Shown here one piece after another: positions 53,895 to 62,196 of a stretch of 64,000 bases of DNA. The first letter of the stretch is position 1, and every line of letters starts with the position of its first letter. The position numbers and the translations under genes are program-made. Under the pieces are notes generated by a model. That model ran no database searches. It was not told the DNA's origin and worked only from the letters and a program-made list of their open reading frames with translations. The DNA is from Flavobacterium commune (lineage in GTDB: Bacteria > Bacteroidota > Bacteroidia > Flavobacteriales > Flavobacteriaceae): assembly GCF_001857965.1 (NCBI RefSeq), contig NZ_CP017774.1, positions 1,674,001-1,738,000 on the forward strand, given 5' to 3'.

Positions 53895-56330
53895 ATGAAT
53901 TTACATAAAAGTGTTTTACAAAAAGGAACAATAGCAATTGCGTTGTTGTTCTTGGTTGCCTGTGCATCAACAAAAAAAGAAAGCCGAATAATAGCTGATT
54001 TTAATCCGGATTGGAATTTTAAATTAGGCGATTATCCAACGGCAATACAGGCTAATTTTGATGCGAATGATTGGCGTACGTTAGATTTACCGCACGATTG
54101 GAGTATCGAAGGTGCGTTTAATAAAGATAATCCAACCAAACAGGCTCAGGCATTTTTGCCGGCAGGAAAAGGCTGGTACCGAAAAACATTTACACTTCCC
54201 GAAGATTGGAAGAACAAAAACGTTTCGATTGAATTTGACGGCGTTTTCAAAAACAGCGAAGTATTCATTAATGGACATTCGTTAGGAATGCGCCCAAATG
54301 GATACATTTCATTTGCCTACGAATTGTCACAATACCTGAACTTTGGGACCCAGAAAAACATCATCGCTGTAAAAGTTGATAACGATGCACAACCCAATTC
54401 CAGATGGTACACCGGTTCCGGAATTTACAGAAATGTGCGATTGGTTGCCAGCGAAAAACTTCACGTAGCAAAATGGGGAACGTATGTAACTACGCGTGGA
54501 ATCACCAAAGATAAAGCTATTGTTGATATTGATGTTGACGTGAAAAATGGTTTGGGGACCAATAAACTTTTTAAGTTAGTTTCGACAATTTTAGATAAGA
54601 ATAATGTTGAAGTTGCAAAAGCAATCTCTGATGGAAATATCCCAGCAAATTCAATTTTACAAGTTAAACAAAACACTAAGATAGAAAACCCAATTCTTTG
54701 GGATACTGAGAATCCGTATTTATACAAGATAGTAACAAAGGTTTATGATGGTTCGACTGTAGTTGATACTTATGAAACACCGCTTGGAGTTCGTTATTTC
54801 AATTTCGATGCCGAAAAAGGATTTTCGTTAAATGGAAAACCTACCAAAATATTAGGCGTTTGCCTGCATCATGATAACGGTGCTTTGGGCGCTGTGGAGA
54901 ATATTCATGCTGTCAAAAGAAAATTGAAAATCCTGAAAGAAATGGGAACCAATGCCATCAGAATGTCGCACAATCCGCATTCTTTGGAAATGATGAAGCT
55001 GTGTGATGAGATGGGATTTATTGTTCAGGATGAGTTTACCGATGTCTGGAAAAAGAAAAAAGTCACCAATGATTACCATAAAGACTGGGATGCTTGGCAC
55101 AAACAGGATCTGGAAGATTTTATCAAAAGAGACCGCAACCATCCTTCGGTAATGATGTGGAGTATTGGGAATGAAATCAGGGAACAATTTGACAGTACTG
55201 GAATTGCTATTACCAGAGAACTGGCTCAAATCGTAAAATCGCTGGATACCACTCGTCCAGTTACGAGTGCTTTGACCGAGAATGTTATTGAGAAAAATTT
55301 CATTTATCAGTCGGGCGCTTTGGATTTATTGGGATTCAATTACAAGCACGAAGATTATAAAGATTTCCCAACCAAATTTAAAGGACAAAAAATACTTGCT
55401 TCCGAAAGTGTTTCGGCACTGGAAACCCGTGGTCATTATGATATGCCAACTGATTCCATAAGAATGTGGCCAACAAAACACAATGCCCCTTTTGATGGCA
55501 ATGCTGATTTAACGGTTACGGCTTATGATAATATTGCTTCTTACTGGGGAACGACACATGAAGAAAACTGGAAAACTATCAAAAAACAGGATTTTATGGC
55601 GGGGACTTTCATTTGGACAGGCTTCGATTATCTGGGCGAACCTGATCCGTATCCGTATCCTGCACGTAGTTCGTATTTTGGAATCGTAGATTTGGCGGGC
55701 TTGCCTAAAGATGTGTATTATATGTACCAAAGCGAATGGAGTGATAAAGATGTGTTGCATTTATTGCCACATTGGAACTGGAAACAGGGTCAAATGATTG
55801 ATGTTTGGTCGTATTACAACAATGCTGATGAAGTTGAATTATTGTTAAACGGCAAATCTCTAGGTTCGAAAGCTAAAAAAGGAGAAGAATTGCACATTGC
55901 CTGGAAAGTGCCTTTTGAAGCAGGAACTTTGAAAGCGATTTCCAGAAAAGAGGGTAAAATAGTGAAGGAAACCGAAATTCATACCGCTGGCGAAGCAGTT
56001 AAAATCGATTTGAAGTCGGATAAAACGAGTATTAAAAACGATGGATATGATTTGGTTTACGTAACGGTTTCTTTGCAGGACAAAGACGGAAATCTACTTC
56101 CAAAAGCCGATAATCTAATTAACTTTAAAGTTTCTGGTGGTGCTAAAATTGTTGGTGTTGACAATGGCTACCAAGCCAGTTTAGAACCTTTTAAAGCCGA
56201 TTATCGAAAATTATATAATGGAAAATGTGTAGTGATTTTGCAATCGAATAAAAAAGCAGAAAACATAACTCTTGAAGCTACTACAGCAGGAAATATCAGC
56301 TTAGGTACTGTGAGTATTAAAGTAGAATAA
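53895..56330 (+). CDS. GH2 beta-galactosidase-like lipoprotein
   Basis: The protein has 811 residues with a lipoprotein signal (IAIALLFLVAC lipobox). Seen: GH2 N-sandwich (LPHDWSIEGAFNKDNPTKQA, FDGVFKNSEVFINGHSLG), RWYTGSGIYRNVRLVA, and a barrel. The acid/base is Glu427 in WSIGNEIREQ and the nucleophile Glu504 in ILASESVSAL. DUF4982 and further sandwich domains at the C-terminus (ADEVELLLNGKSLGSKAKKG) complete it. Length (about 800) is typical of the beta-galactosidase/glucuronidase branch. Inferred: exo-beta-galactosidase or related activity on pectin side chains, held at the membrane. It is the last PUL gene; a strong terminator follows 25 bases after its stop. Confidence 0.9.
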   Translation: MNLHKSVLQKGTIAIALLFLVACASTKKESRIIADFNPDWNFKLGDYPTAIQANFDANDWRTLDLPHDWSIEGAFNKDNPTKQAQAFLPAGKGWYRKTFTLPEDWKNKNVSIEFDGVFKNSEVFINGHSLGMRPNGYISFAYELSQYLNFGTQKNIIAVKVDNDAQPNSRWYTGSGIYRNVRLVASEKLHVAKWGTYVTTRGITKDKAIVDIDVDVKNGLGTNKLFKLVSTILDKNNVEVAKAISDGNIPANSILQVKQNTKIENPILWDTENPYLYKIVTKVYDGSTVVDTYETPLGVRYFNFDAEKGFSLNGKPTKILGVCLHHDNGALGAVENIHAVKRKLKILKEMGTNAIRMSHNPHSLEMMKLCDEMGFIVQDEFTDVWKKKKVTNDYHKDWDAWHKQDLEDFIKRDRNHPSVMMWSIGNEIREQFDSTGIAITRELAQIVKSLDTTRPVTSALTENVIEKNFIYQSGALDLLGFNYKHEDYKDFPTKFKGQKILASESVSALETRGHYDMPTDSIRMWPTKHNAPFDGNADLTVTAYDNIASYWGTTHEENWKTIKKQDFMAGTFIWTGFDYLGEPDPYPYPARSSYFGIVDLAGLPKDVYYMYQSEWSDKDVLHLLPHWNWKQGQMIDVWSYYNNADEVELLLNGKSLGSKAKKGEELHIAWKVPFEAGTLKAISRKEGKIVKETEIHTAGEAVKIDLKSDKTSIKNDGYDLVYVTVSLQDKDGNLLPKADNLINFKVSGGAKIVGVDNGYQASLEPFKADYRKLYNGKCVVILQSNKKAENITLEATTAGNISLGTVSIKVE

Positions 56331-56355
56331 ATATCTTAAAAAAATAATTGTATTC

Positions 56356-56386
56356 AAAACTTCATTAGTAATAATGGAGTTTTTTT
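56356..56386 (+). terminator. rho-independent terminator ending the PUL
   Basis: A 12-bp stem (AAAACTTCATTA / TAATGGAGTTTT, one G-T pair) closes on a GTAA loop and is followed by a run of T. It lies just after the last GH2 stop codon. Confidence 0.85.
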
Positions 56387-56568
56387 ATGAATTTATTCTT
56401 CTAATTTTGTTTTTGGGTTAATCATATACTTATGTGAAAAATCGTTTTAGATAGCAAATTTGATAATTATCTTTCAGGTTGTTATTTGTAATAAAATTAG
56501 TGCTATATTAGTGTGTCAATTTATTAAATACTCTTTTGCCATTATATAAACAATACTATGTCTAATTT

Positions 56569-57228
56569 ATGCAAAATAAGAATATATATTGGGTAACGAC
56601 TCCTTGTAATATTGAGAATTGGTTTATTATATCAACTTCAGAACAGGAGGCTAGAAATTTTCATGAAGATGGAGAAGGTTTCGATCGAGGCTATGCTAGA
56701 GCAAAGAAAATTTGCACAATACCAAATGAACTACTTGAAAATTATGTAGATAATGATGAAGATGACTATAACTATTGGCCTTCATTGGAATTATTGAAAG
56801 AATTAGATTTTAGAATTATCGAAAGAGAGTCTCCACGAATAGTTTCTTATAAATCCAAAATTTATTATGAAGGTAGTGGAATGATAAAAATTGTTGAATA
56901 CCATACTTCAAGATTTTCTGGAATGTACGTTGTTAATGTTAGTAATATAGATAAATATAAAATAGGTTTTACTAAGAATCTAGATGCAAGACTGAAGGCT
57001 ATTAGAACGATGTCACCCAATCAAATTCGTTTGAGATTTTACATTATAACTAAGCATTATAAGGAATTAGAAAAAGAAATACATAAAATGCTTTCATCAA
57101 AATTAATTCGTAGAGAGTGGTTTTTACTTAATGAAGATGATATTGATCAATTAATAACAAAGTTCCTTGAATTAGATAAAGAGAAGTTTCATATAGTAGA
57201 TTATAAAAGTTTTCCATTTTATATGTAA
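56569..57228 (+). CDS. GIY-YIG (T5orf172/MUG113-type) domain protein
   Basis: The protein has 219 residues and no signal peptide. Seen: a cytosolic, acidic N-terminal half (about 1-110) without recognised domain, then a GIY-YIG-like nuclease core. GMYVVNVSNIDKYKIGFTKN gives the two Tyr motifs (Tyr120 and Tyr130-Lys-Ile-Gly), Arg141 follows in LDARLKAIR, and the downstream helix carries EKEIHKML then RREWFLL. Known: T5orf172/MUG113 proteins are GIY-YIG nucleases or nuclease-like domains, often in phage or mobile contexts. Inferred: DNA-binding or nicking role, possibly defence- or mobility-related. The 240 bases upstream hold no gene; I see only AT-rich sequence with no clear -7 element. Looks acquired relative to the PUL. 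Confidence 0.72.
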   Translation: MQNKNIYWVTTPCNIENWFIISTSEQEARNFHEDGEGFDRGYARAKKICTIPNELLENYVDNDEDDYNYWPSLELLKELDFRIIERESPRIVSYKSKIYYEGSGMIKIVEYHTSRFSGMYVVNVSNIDKYKIGFTKNLDARLKAIRTMSPNQIRLRFYIITKHYKELEKEIHKMLSSKLIRREWFLLNEDDIDQLITKFLELDKEKFHIVDYKSFPFYM

Positions 57229-57420
57229 TTGGTGAAATATATAAGGTTCATAATCGAGATTGTTATATTTCTGTAAATATGAAGGTCTAATTTTTATTAC
57301 TTTTCTATCATAGTAAGAAATGTTTTGCTTGTTTATAACTTATAAGGATTTAAATTTGCAGTACTTTAACTAAATAATATTAAAATAAGGTGTAAATTAC
57401 ATAACTAATTTGTCAATAAA

Positions 57421-57885
57421 ATGTACAAAAGAGAATACGAGCCTCTGTTGGGAAATGGGTTTAAAGAGATTGCTTTGTGGCAGTTAGATGTTATTTTTTT
57501 GGAGCCTTTTGGAGAAAATGAGCAAAGAAAGCAATTGATAAATCGCTTAAATGCTTACTTAAGTGAGTTTTCATATTTAGGTTTAAATGCAGAACTTTGG
57601 ATAGATGGATCATTTTCGACTCTTAAACCTGAACCAGAAGACATAGATGTTGTTTTTTTATTAGACGAAAGTGAAATAAACAGTTTAAATGATAGAAAAC
57701 TGAAGTTATTTGAAGAATTGTTTCTAAATAGAGAAATAGTTAAAGCCAGATATTCAGTAGATGTTTATTTTATAGATAGAAATGATGAAATTGAAAAGCA
57801 AAAATGGATAACAACATATGGCTTTGATACAAGAAAAATAAATAGCAAAGGAATATATAAAATACAATTGCCAAAAGATGTATAG
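57421..57885 (+). CDS. Pol-beta-type nucleotidyltransferase-fold protein (DUF6932-like)
   Basis: The protein has 154 residues and no signal peptide. Seen: the minimal nucleotidyltransferase pattern, Gly63-Ser64 in WIDGSFSTLKPEPEDIDVVF, Asp74 and Asp76 of the DxD pair, and Asp114 in YSVDVYF as third acidic residue. An N-terminal leader (YEPLLGNGFKEIALWQLDVI) precedes it. Known: this arrangement marks MNT/DUF6932-like proteins, which occur in toxin-antitoxin and antiphage cassettes and transfer nucleotides to protein or RNA. Inferred: an active nucleotidyltransferase, since all catalytic residues are kept. It overlaps the next gene by 8 bases (ATG inside GATGTATAG), so the two are translationally coupled. 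Confidence 0.75.
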   Translation: MYKREYEPLLGNGFKEIALWQLDVIFLEPFGENEQRKQLINRLNAYLSEFSYLGLNAELWIDGSFSTLKPEPEDIDVVFLLDESEINSLNDRKLKLFEELFLNREIVKARYSVDVYFIDRNDEIEKQKWITTYGFDTRKINSKGIYKIQLPKDV

Positions 57886-58810
57886 TATAGAACGTATAGA
57901 GGAATTATTAGCAAATTCGGAAGATACTTTATTGAAATATGAGAATTTGCTTAAAGGCAATCCAAATAGTTTGTTCAATAAAGGTATGGTGAAAAATACC
58001 TTAGAACAAATGATAGAATTGCGTTCTAATCTTGCTTTCGAAAAACAGAAAAGAGAAAAAGAAATTATTGATATACGCTTAAAAGGTAAAGTTGCAAAAG
58101 TAGGGAAGCTACCTTTAGATTTATTGGGTGAGTTTGCTAAAAGCTTATCAGATTGTATTATAGAGTCATCTAGGAAATATCAATATGGTAATAAAGGTGG
58201 TGCAAAAATATTAACCTCGATTAAAAACACTGTAGATTTACGCTTCGATAGATTAGTCCCTGGTTCAACACATATTTTAGTTACTGGTAACAATAGTCCT
58301 GATTTATTTGGTAATAGTATGATAGAGAATGCTTTAATTAATACTTTTGAGTTGTTAAATGTGCATAATGATTCTGAATTAATGAATAAGTCTGAAAAGT
58401 ATGGTGGAGCAGGAATTAAAAAATTAAATAAAATATTAAACTTAAGTATTAATAACCATTTAGAATTTGATTTAGAATGGTCTTCACCAAATTCAAAAGT
58501 TTTTAAATGGGAAGGAAACTTTGATAGAATAAAGCAACTTAATAATTCTATTTCAAAAATAGAAACCATTACTCCTGAAGAAATCGAAATTTCAGGCACA
58601 TTGGTTATGCAAAGTCTAAAAGGACAGCTTGAAATCGAAGAAGATGGAGGTAAACTTTTTAAGGTTTCATTTCCGATGTCTTTTTTAGATAAAATAAAAG
58701 AATTTCAAATTGGAGAAAATTTTTCTGCGATAATTATTAAAAATACTCTTAAAAACAGTATTACTAAAGAAGAGAAAGCATCATTTGAGTTGGCAAAAAT
58801 TCTTGAATGA
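57878..58810 (+). CDS. unrecognised partner protein of the nucleotidyltransferase
   Basis: The protein has 310 residues, no signal peptide or membrane helix, and I do not recognise a family. Seen: a charged helical N-terminus (about 1-70) that could coil (LAFEKQKREKEIIDIRLKG), then a mixed domain (about 75-165). Inside it LPLDLLGEFAKSLSDCIIES and VPGSTHILVTGNNSPDLFG form a hydrophobic strand/Gly-rich pattern. A predominantly beta C-terminus follows (about 195-290, ISGTLVMQSLKGQLEIEEDG). It begins inside the preceding nucleotidyltransferase gene, so the pair is stoichiometrically coupled. Inferred: antitoxin, effector or substrate of that enzyme. Its transcript ends near the hairpin at 58915. 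Function unknown. Confidence 0.7.
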   Translation: MYSIERIEELLANSEDTLLKYENLLKGNPNSLFNKGMVKNTLEQMIELRSNLAFEKQKREKEIIDIRLKGKVAKVGKLPLDLLGEFAKSLSDCIIESSRKYQYGNKGGAKILTSIKNTVDLRFDRLVPGSTHILVTGNNSPDLFGNSMIENALINTFELLNVHNDSELMNKSEKYGGAGIKKLNKILNLSINNHLEFDLEWSSPNSKVFKWEGNFDRIKQLNNSISKIETITPEEIEISGTLVMQSLKGQLEIEEDGGKLFKVSFPMSFLDKIKEFQIGENFSAIIIKNTLKNSITKEEKASFELAKILE

Positions 58811-58914
58811 GGCTAAAGTTAGTTAGTGGCTATCAGAAATGTTTATTAAAAAAGAACCTCCTTTAAAAAACGAGTTAAAAAGTGGAATAATAACATAGAA
58901 TATTTTTCAGATTT

Positions 58915-58946
58915 AAAAAGCACGGATCTTATTCATGCTTTTTTTC
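58915..58946 (+). terminator. likely terminator after the nucleotidyltransferase bicistron
   Basis: AAAAAGCA and TGCTTTTT bracket an imperfectly paired 14-base interior, followed by further T and C residues. It closes the accessory island before the U32 gene. Confidence 0.6.
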
Positions 58947-59040
58947 GTTTAAATCGTTTGGGTTATTTTATAAATAGCTGTTTTTCAAATGATTTAAATC
59001 TTAATCTTTCCAAAACCCTGCTTTTTTGAGAAGTATTTTA

Positions 59041-59048
59041 TACTTTTG
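59041..59048 (+). promoter_or_regulatory. promoter -7 element for U32 gene
   Basis: TACTTTTG, matching TAnnTTTG, followed by CACTCTG, 42 bases upstream of the U32 ATG. A TTTG at 59025 is nearer than the usual ~19-base spacing, so only the -7 element is confident. Confidence 0.6.
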
Positions 59049-59089
59049 CACTCTGATTCCAAAAAATTTGGAATTATAGCAATGATTAT

Positions 59090-60979
59090 ATGAAAAAGAA
59101 AGTAGAAATTCTTGCTCCGGCTAAAAATTTGGTTCAGGGAATTGCAGCTATCAATGCGGGTGCAGATGCTGTGTATATTGGTGCTCCGCTTTTTGGAGCG
59201 CGTACCAATGCAACCAATTCAGTTGAGGATATTGCCGAAATGGTCAAATATGCTCACTTATTTAAGGCGCAGGTTTTTGTGGTGATCAATACCATTTTGT
59301 ACGACAACGAATTAGACGCTTGTAAAAAATTAATCTATCAATTATACGATATTGGTGTCGATGCGCTTATTGTGCAGGACATGGCGATCATGGAAATGGA
59401 TTTGCCGCCAATAGTTATTCACGCGAGTACTCAAGCGAACAACCGTGAACCAAAACACGTAAAATTCCTGAAAGATGTCGGGATGCAACGTGTAGTTTTG
59501 GCCAGAGAGTTGAATTTAGACCAGGTGAGAGACATTGCCGCAGCAACTGATGTAGAATTAGAATTCTTCGTTTCTGGTGCGCTTTGCGTGTCTTTTAGCG
59601 GAAATTGCTACATGAGTATCGCGGGTGGAGAACGTAGCGCTAATCGTGGTTCTTGTGCGCAAAACTGTCGTTTGCCGTACAATTTGATTGACGGAAATGG
59701 AACAACTTTATTGACCGAAAGTCATTTGCTTTCGATAAAGGATTTGGATTTAAGTGACCAATTGCCCAATTTGATTGAGGCAGGAATTACTTCGTTTAAG
59801 ATTGAAGGTCGTTTAAAAGATATTGTTTACGTAAAAAATAATACTTCGTTTTTAAGAAAGAAACTGGATGCTTTCTTAGAAAATAATGAGAGTTTCCAAA
59901 AAGCTTCTTCAGGAAGGACTTTCTATAATTTCGAACCTGAAATGGACAGAAGTTTCAATAGAGGGTATACCGATTATTTTGTGAACCAGCGTAAAGAAAA
60001 AATAGGAAACTGGGAAAGTCCAAAATCACAAGGGCAGTACATTGGTAAAGTAACTGAAATCAAAGCCAATGGTTATGTGATTGAAAATCATGATAAGCTA
60101 AACAATGGTGATGGTTTGTTTTTTATCAATGAAGAGGGAATTGCCGATGGAGTCCAAATCAATATTATCGTGAATGATATTGTGGTGCCAAATACCTTTA
60201 AAAATATTGCTGTAGGAACAGTTATTTATCGAAATTCGGATGCAGAGTTTAACCGAATTGTAGAAAAAGAAAATGCTGCGGTTCGAAAAATTGGTGTAAG
60301 TCTTCGTTTTTCTGAAACAGAAGAAGGTTTCCAATTAACAGTGGTGGATGAAGACGGACACCAGAGTATATCGAATTTGGTTACTGAAAAAGAACTGGCA
60401 AAAAGCGAGGAATCAGTAATCCCGAATATCAAAAAGAACTTAGTTAAAACAGGAAATACGCCTTTTATAGTTGACAATATTGAAGTAGAATTTACTAAGA
60501 ATTGGTTCTTGCCGATTTCGAAAGTGAATGAAGTGCGAAGAATTGCTTTGGAACAATTGATTGATATTCGAATCAACGAATACCATAGAGAAGAATTCCA
60601 AATTACAAAATCGGATATTCCTTATCCAACCGAAAAATTAGATTTTACTTTTAATGTTTCGAATAAATTAGCGAGAGCTTTTTATAAAAGACACGGTGTA
60701 ACCGAGATTGAAAAGGCATTTGAATTGCAATGGGATCCTGGAAAAGCCCGTGTAATGACTACCAAATATTGCGTGAAATACGAATTGGGTAAATGTGCCC
60801 GCTTCCAGCGTGATACTATGGGAGAAAAAGTAAAAGAACCGCTAACGTTAAAACACGGTGAAACGGAATACAAATTGAAATTCAACTGCAAACCTTGTGA
60901 AATGGAAATTTGGGAAAAAGATGCCGAATTTGAAATCATCGACCAGGACGAGCAATTGGATTATGTGAAAAGAAGATAA
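59090..60979 (+). CDS. U32-family peptidase-like protein (RNA-hydroxylation type)
   Basis: The protein has 629 residues and no signal peptide. Seen: the U32 core KKVEILAPAKNLVQGIAAIN, ADAVYIGAPLFGARTNATNS and the signature ELEFFVSGALCVSFSGNC followed by RSANRGSCAQNCRLPY. A C-terminal Cys pair region (CVKYELGKCARF and FNCKPCEME) could bind a metal or Fe-S cluster. Known: U32 proteins of this length include RlhA-type 23S rRNA and TrhP-type tRNA hydroxylation factors, despite the peptidase name. Inferred: RNA modification using prephenate-derived chemistry. The gene has its own -7 element at 59041 and is followed by a bidirectional terminator. Probably a core gene. Confidence 0.85.
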   Translation: MKKKVEILAPAKNLVQGIAAINAGADAVYIGAPLFGARTNATNSVEDIAEMVKYAHLFKAQVFVVINTILYDNELDACKKLIYQLYDIGVDALIVQDMAIMEMDLPPIVIHASTQANNREPKHVKFLKDVGMQRVVLARELNLDQVRDIAAATDVELEFFVSGALCVSFSGNCYMSIAGGERSANRGSCAQNCRLPYNLIDGNGTTLLTESHLLSIKDLDLSDQLPNLIEAGITSFKIEGRLKDIVYVKNNTSFLRKKLDAFLENNESFQKASSGRTFYNFEPEMDRSFNRGYTDYFVNQRKEKIGNWESPKSQGQYIGKVTEIKANGYVIENHDKLNNGDGLFFINEEGIADGVQINIIVNDIVVPNTFKNIAVGTVIYRNSDAEFNRIVEKENAAVRKIGVSLRFSETEEGFQLTVVDEDGHQSISNLVTEKELAKSEESVIPNIKKNLVKTGNTPFIVDNIEVEFTKNWFLPISKVNEVRRIALEQLIDIRINEYHREEFQITKSDIPYPTEKLDFTFNVSNKLARAFYKRHGVTEIEKAFELQWDPGKARVMTTKYCVKYELGKCARFQRDTMGEKVKEPLTLKHGETEYKLKFNCKPCEMEIWEKDAEFEIIDQDEQLDYVKRR

Positions 60980-60991
60980 TATATAATGATG

Positions 60992-61014
60992 TCAGGCTGA
61001 GCTTGTCGAAGCCT
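60992..61014. repeat. short dispersed repeat (AGGCTGAGCTTGTCGAAGCCT)
   Basis: An imperfect palindrome bounded by AGGCT and AGCCT, in the spacer after the U32 gene. This sequence recurs in Bacteroidota spacers as a dispersed element; only this copy is seen here. Confidence 0.55.
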
Positions 61015-61031
61015 AAATGATACTGTTAAAC

Positions 61032-61060
61032 AAAAAAGCCGCGATGTTGCGGCTTTTTTG
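61032..61060. terminator. bidirectional terminator between U32 and CvpA genes
   Basis: AAAAAAGCCGC and GCGGCTTTTTT form an 11-bp perfect stem around GATGTT. The A-run and T-run on the two sides let it stop transcription from both the plus-strand U32 gene and the minus-strand CvpA gene. Confidence 0.88.
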
Positions 61061-61103
61061 TTGCATTTTTTTACAGAGAAAAACATAAAATCCCTAATCG
61101 GGT

Positions 61104-61613
61104 TTAGTTTTGTTCTTCTTTTATTGTTCCATACCATTCGGTGATACAGGGATACATAAAAGCCGCCGTTTTCTGAATTGGATAGTAAAAAGTCGATTTG
61201 TCAAGCGTTTCTTTTTTAGCAAAAAAATGATTGTAGTTTATTTTTTCGAAAACAGAAAATACAATTCCAATGATTAAGACCGTTTTGAGTGTTCGGAATA
61301 ATCCGCCACCAAGTTTGTTTATCCATCCTAAAAAAGCAAAATCCACTATTCCGGTTAGGATTTTTGCTAAAAAATGAATGCCAATTACTACCAGAATAAA
61401 AGTGAGAATAAAAGCCGTAACCTGAACCGTATTGGGGTTCCAATGCACAAATCCTAAAAGAATATCTTTGGTGATAACCGAGAATTTAACGGCTAAATAA
61501 ATCCCGAAAAGTAAGGAGAAAAAGGATGCGATTTCAATAAAAAGACCATTTACCGTTCCTTTGTACAATGCAAATGCCAATAAAGCACCTAAAATAATAT
61601 CTAAAAAACCCAT
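61104..61613 (-). CDS. cvpA: CvpA family membrane protein
   Basis: The protein has 169 residues from the ATG ending at 61613 (MGFLDIILGALLAFALYKGT); a frame extending to 61640 adds residues not typical of the family. Seen: four hydrophobic segments (LDIILGALLAFALYKG, FIEIASFFSLLFGIYLAVKF, TVQVTAFILTFILVVIGIHF, LGGGLFRTLKTVLIIGIVF), and the conserved GxxxG and KGTVNGLF loop. Known: CvpA proteins are inner-membrane proteins connected with colicin V production, purine metabolism regulation and bile or stress tolerance. Exact role is unknown. The gene runs opposite to its neighbours, and its 3' end faces the bidirectional terminator. Confidence 0.83.
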   Translation of the reverse strand: MGFLDIILGALLAFALYKGTVNGLFIEIASFFSLLFGIYLAVKFSVITKDILLGFVHWNPNTVQVTAFILTFILVVIGIHFLAKILTGIVDFAFLGWINKLGGGLFRTLKTVLIIGIVFSVFEKINYNHFFAKKETLDKSTFYYPIQKTAAFMYPCITEWYGTIKEEQN

Positions 61614-61660
61614 AATAAAATAGAAAATAATAAAGAGCAAAGATAAAAGAATTATGTTGG

Positions 61661-61668
61661 TATCTTTG
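61661..61668 (+). promoter_or_regulatory. promoter -7 element before the 118-residue gene
   Basis: TATCTTTG fits TAnnTTTG, about 75 bases upstream of the 61745 ATG, in the divergent spacer with cvpA. The (TTCTAAC)n tract lies between element and start codon. Confidence 0.5.
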
Positions 61669-61707
61669 CCCTAATAATTTTAGATAGTAGAAAATCAGAA
61701 TAGCAAT

Positions 61708-61735
61708 TTCTAACTTCTAACTTCTAATTTCTAAC
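61708..61735. repeat. tandem heptamer tract 1 (TTCTAAC)n
   Basis: Four consecutive 7-base units TTCTAAC, TTCTAAC, TTCTAAT, TTCTAAC directly upstream of the 118-residue gene. The same unit recurs at 62137-62164 before pheS. Confidence 0.85.
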
Positions 61736-61744
61736 TTTCAAAAA

Positions 61745-62101
61745 ATGTCAAGAGACACACAACTTAAAGAGCGCTGGGATAAGCTTGTCGATATACTTTC
61801 TAATCAATTTTCACAAGGTGAAGATTTGGATTTGGATGCCATTATTTTTTTAATCGGAGTTCAGGAATTGGGTCAGGTACACCGAGAATATAAAAAAGAC
61901 GAAAAACTAAACCTGATGCACATCGCTATTTGTCGTTTGCTGGAGCCTTATGGCTTTTATGAGTTCGACTTTTTTGATGAAGAAGGCTGGCCACATTACA
62001 AAGTAAAGGAACAATTACCCGCTTTAAAAGCAGGGGAACAATCGGTTTTAATGAAGGAAGCCATTGTGAGTTATTTTATAGAAAAACAACTTATTGATTG
62101 A
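61745..62101 (+). CDS. conserved hypothetical protein (118 residues)
   Basis: The protein has 118 residues, cytosolic, no transmembrane segment. Seen: charged helical N-terminus (MSRDTQLKERWDKLVDILSN), then LDLDAIIFLIGVQELGQVHR and LLEPYGFYEFDFFDEEGWPH. I do not recognise the family, though small proteins of this kind sit beside pheS in flavobacteria. The gene ends 95 bases before pheS, is preceded by the TTCTAAC tract and a -7 element, and probably forms its own transcription unit. Function unknown. Confidence 0.7.
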   Translation: MSRDTQLKERWDKLVDILSNQFSQGEDLDLDAIIFLIGVQELGQVHREYKKDEKLNLMHIAICRLLEPYGFYEFDFFDEEGWPHYKVKEQLPALKAGEQSVLMKEAIVSYFIEKQLID

Positions 62102-62136
62102 TTCGTTGTTATTTTATGACAGAAGTGTAGAAAAAC

Positions 62137-62164
62137 TTCCAACTTCTAACTTCTAACTTCTAAC
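62137..62164. repeat. tandem heptamer tract 2 (TTCTAAC)n
   Basis: Units TTCCAAC followed by three exact TTCTAAC copies, 33-60 bases upstream of the pheS ATG. Same unit as tract 1 at 61708-61735. Confidence 0.85.
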
Positions 62165-62172
62165 TTTTTGCT

Positions 62173-62180
62173 TAAATTTG
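62173..62180 (+). promoter_or_regulatory. promoter -7 element for pheS
   Basis: TAAATTTG, an exact TAnnTTTG match, followed by CACAC and located 17 bases upstream of the pheS ATG. The tandem tract abuts it, so the tract could alter promoter spacing. Confidence 0.65.
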
Positions 62181-62196
62181 CACACTCAATTATTGG

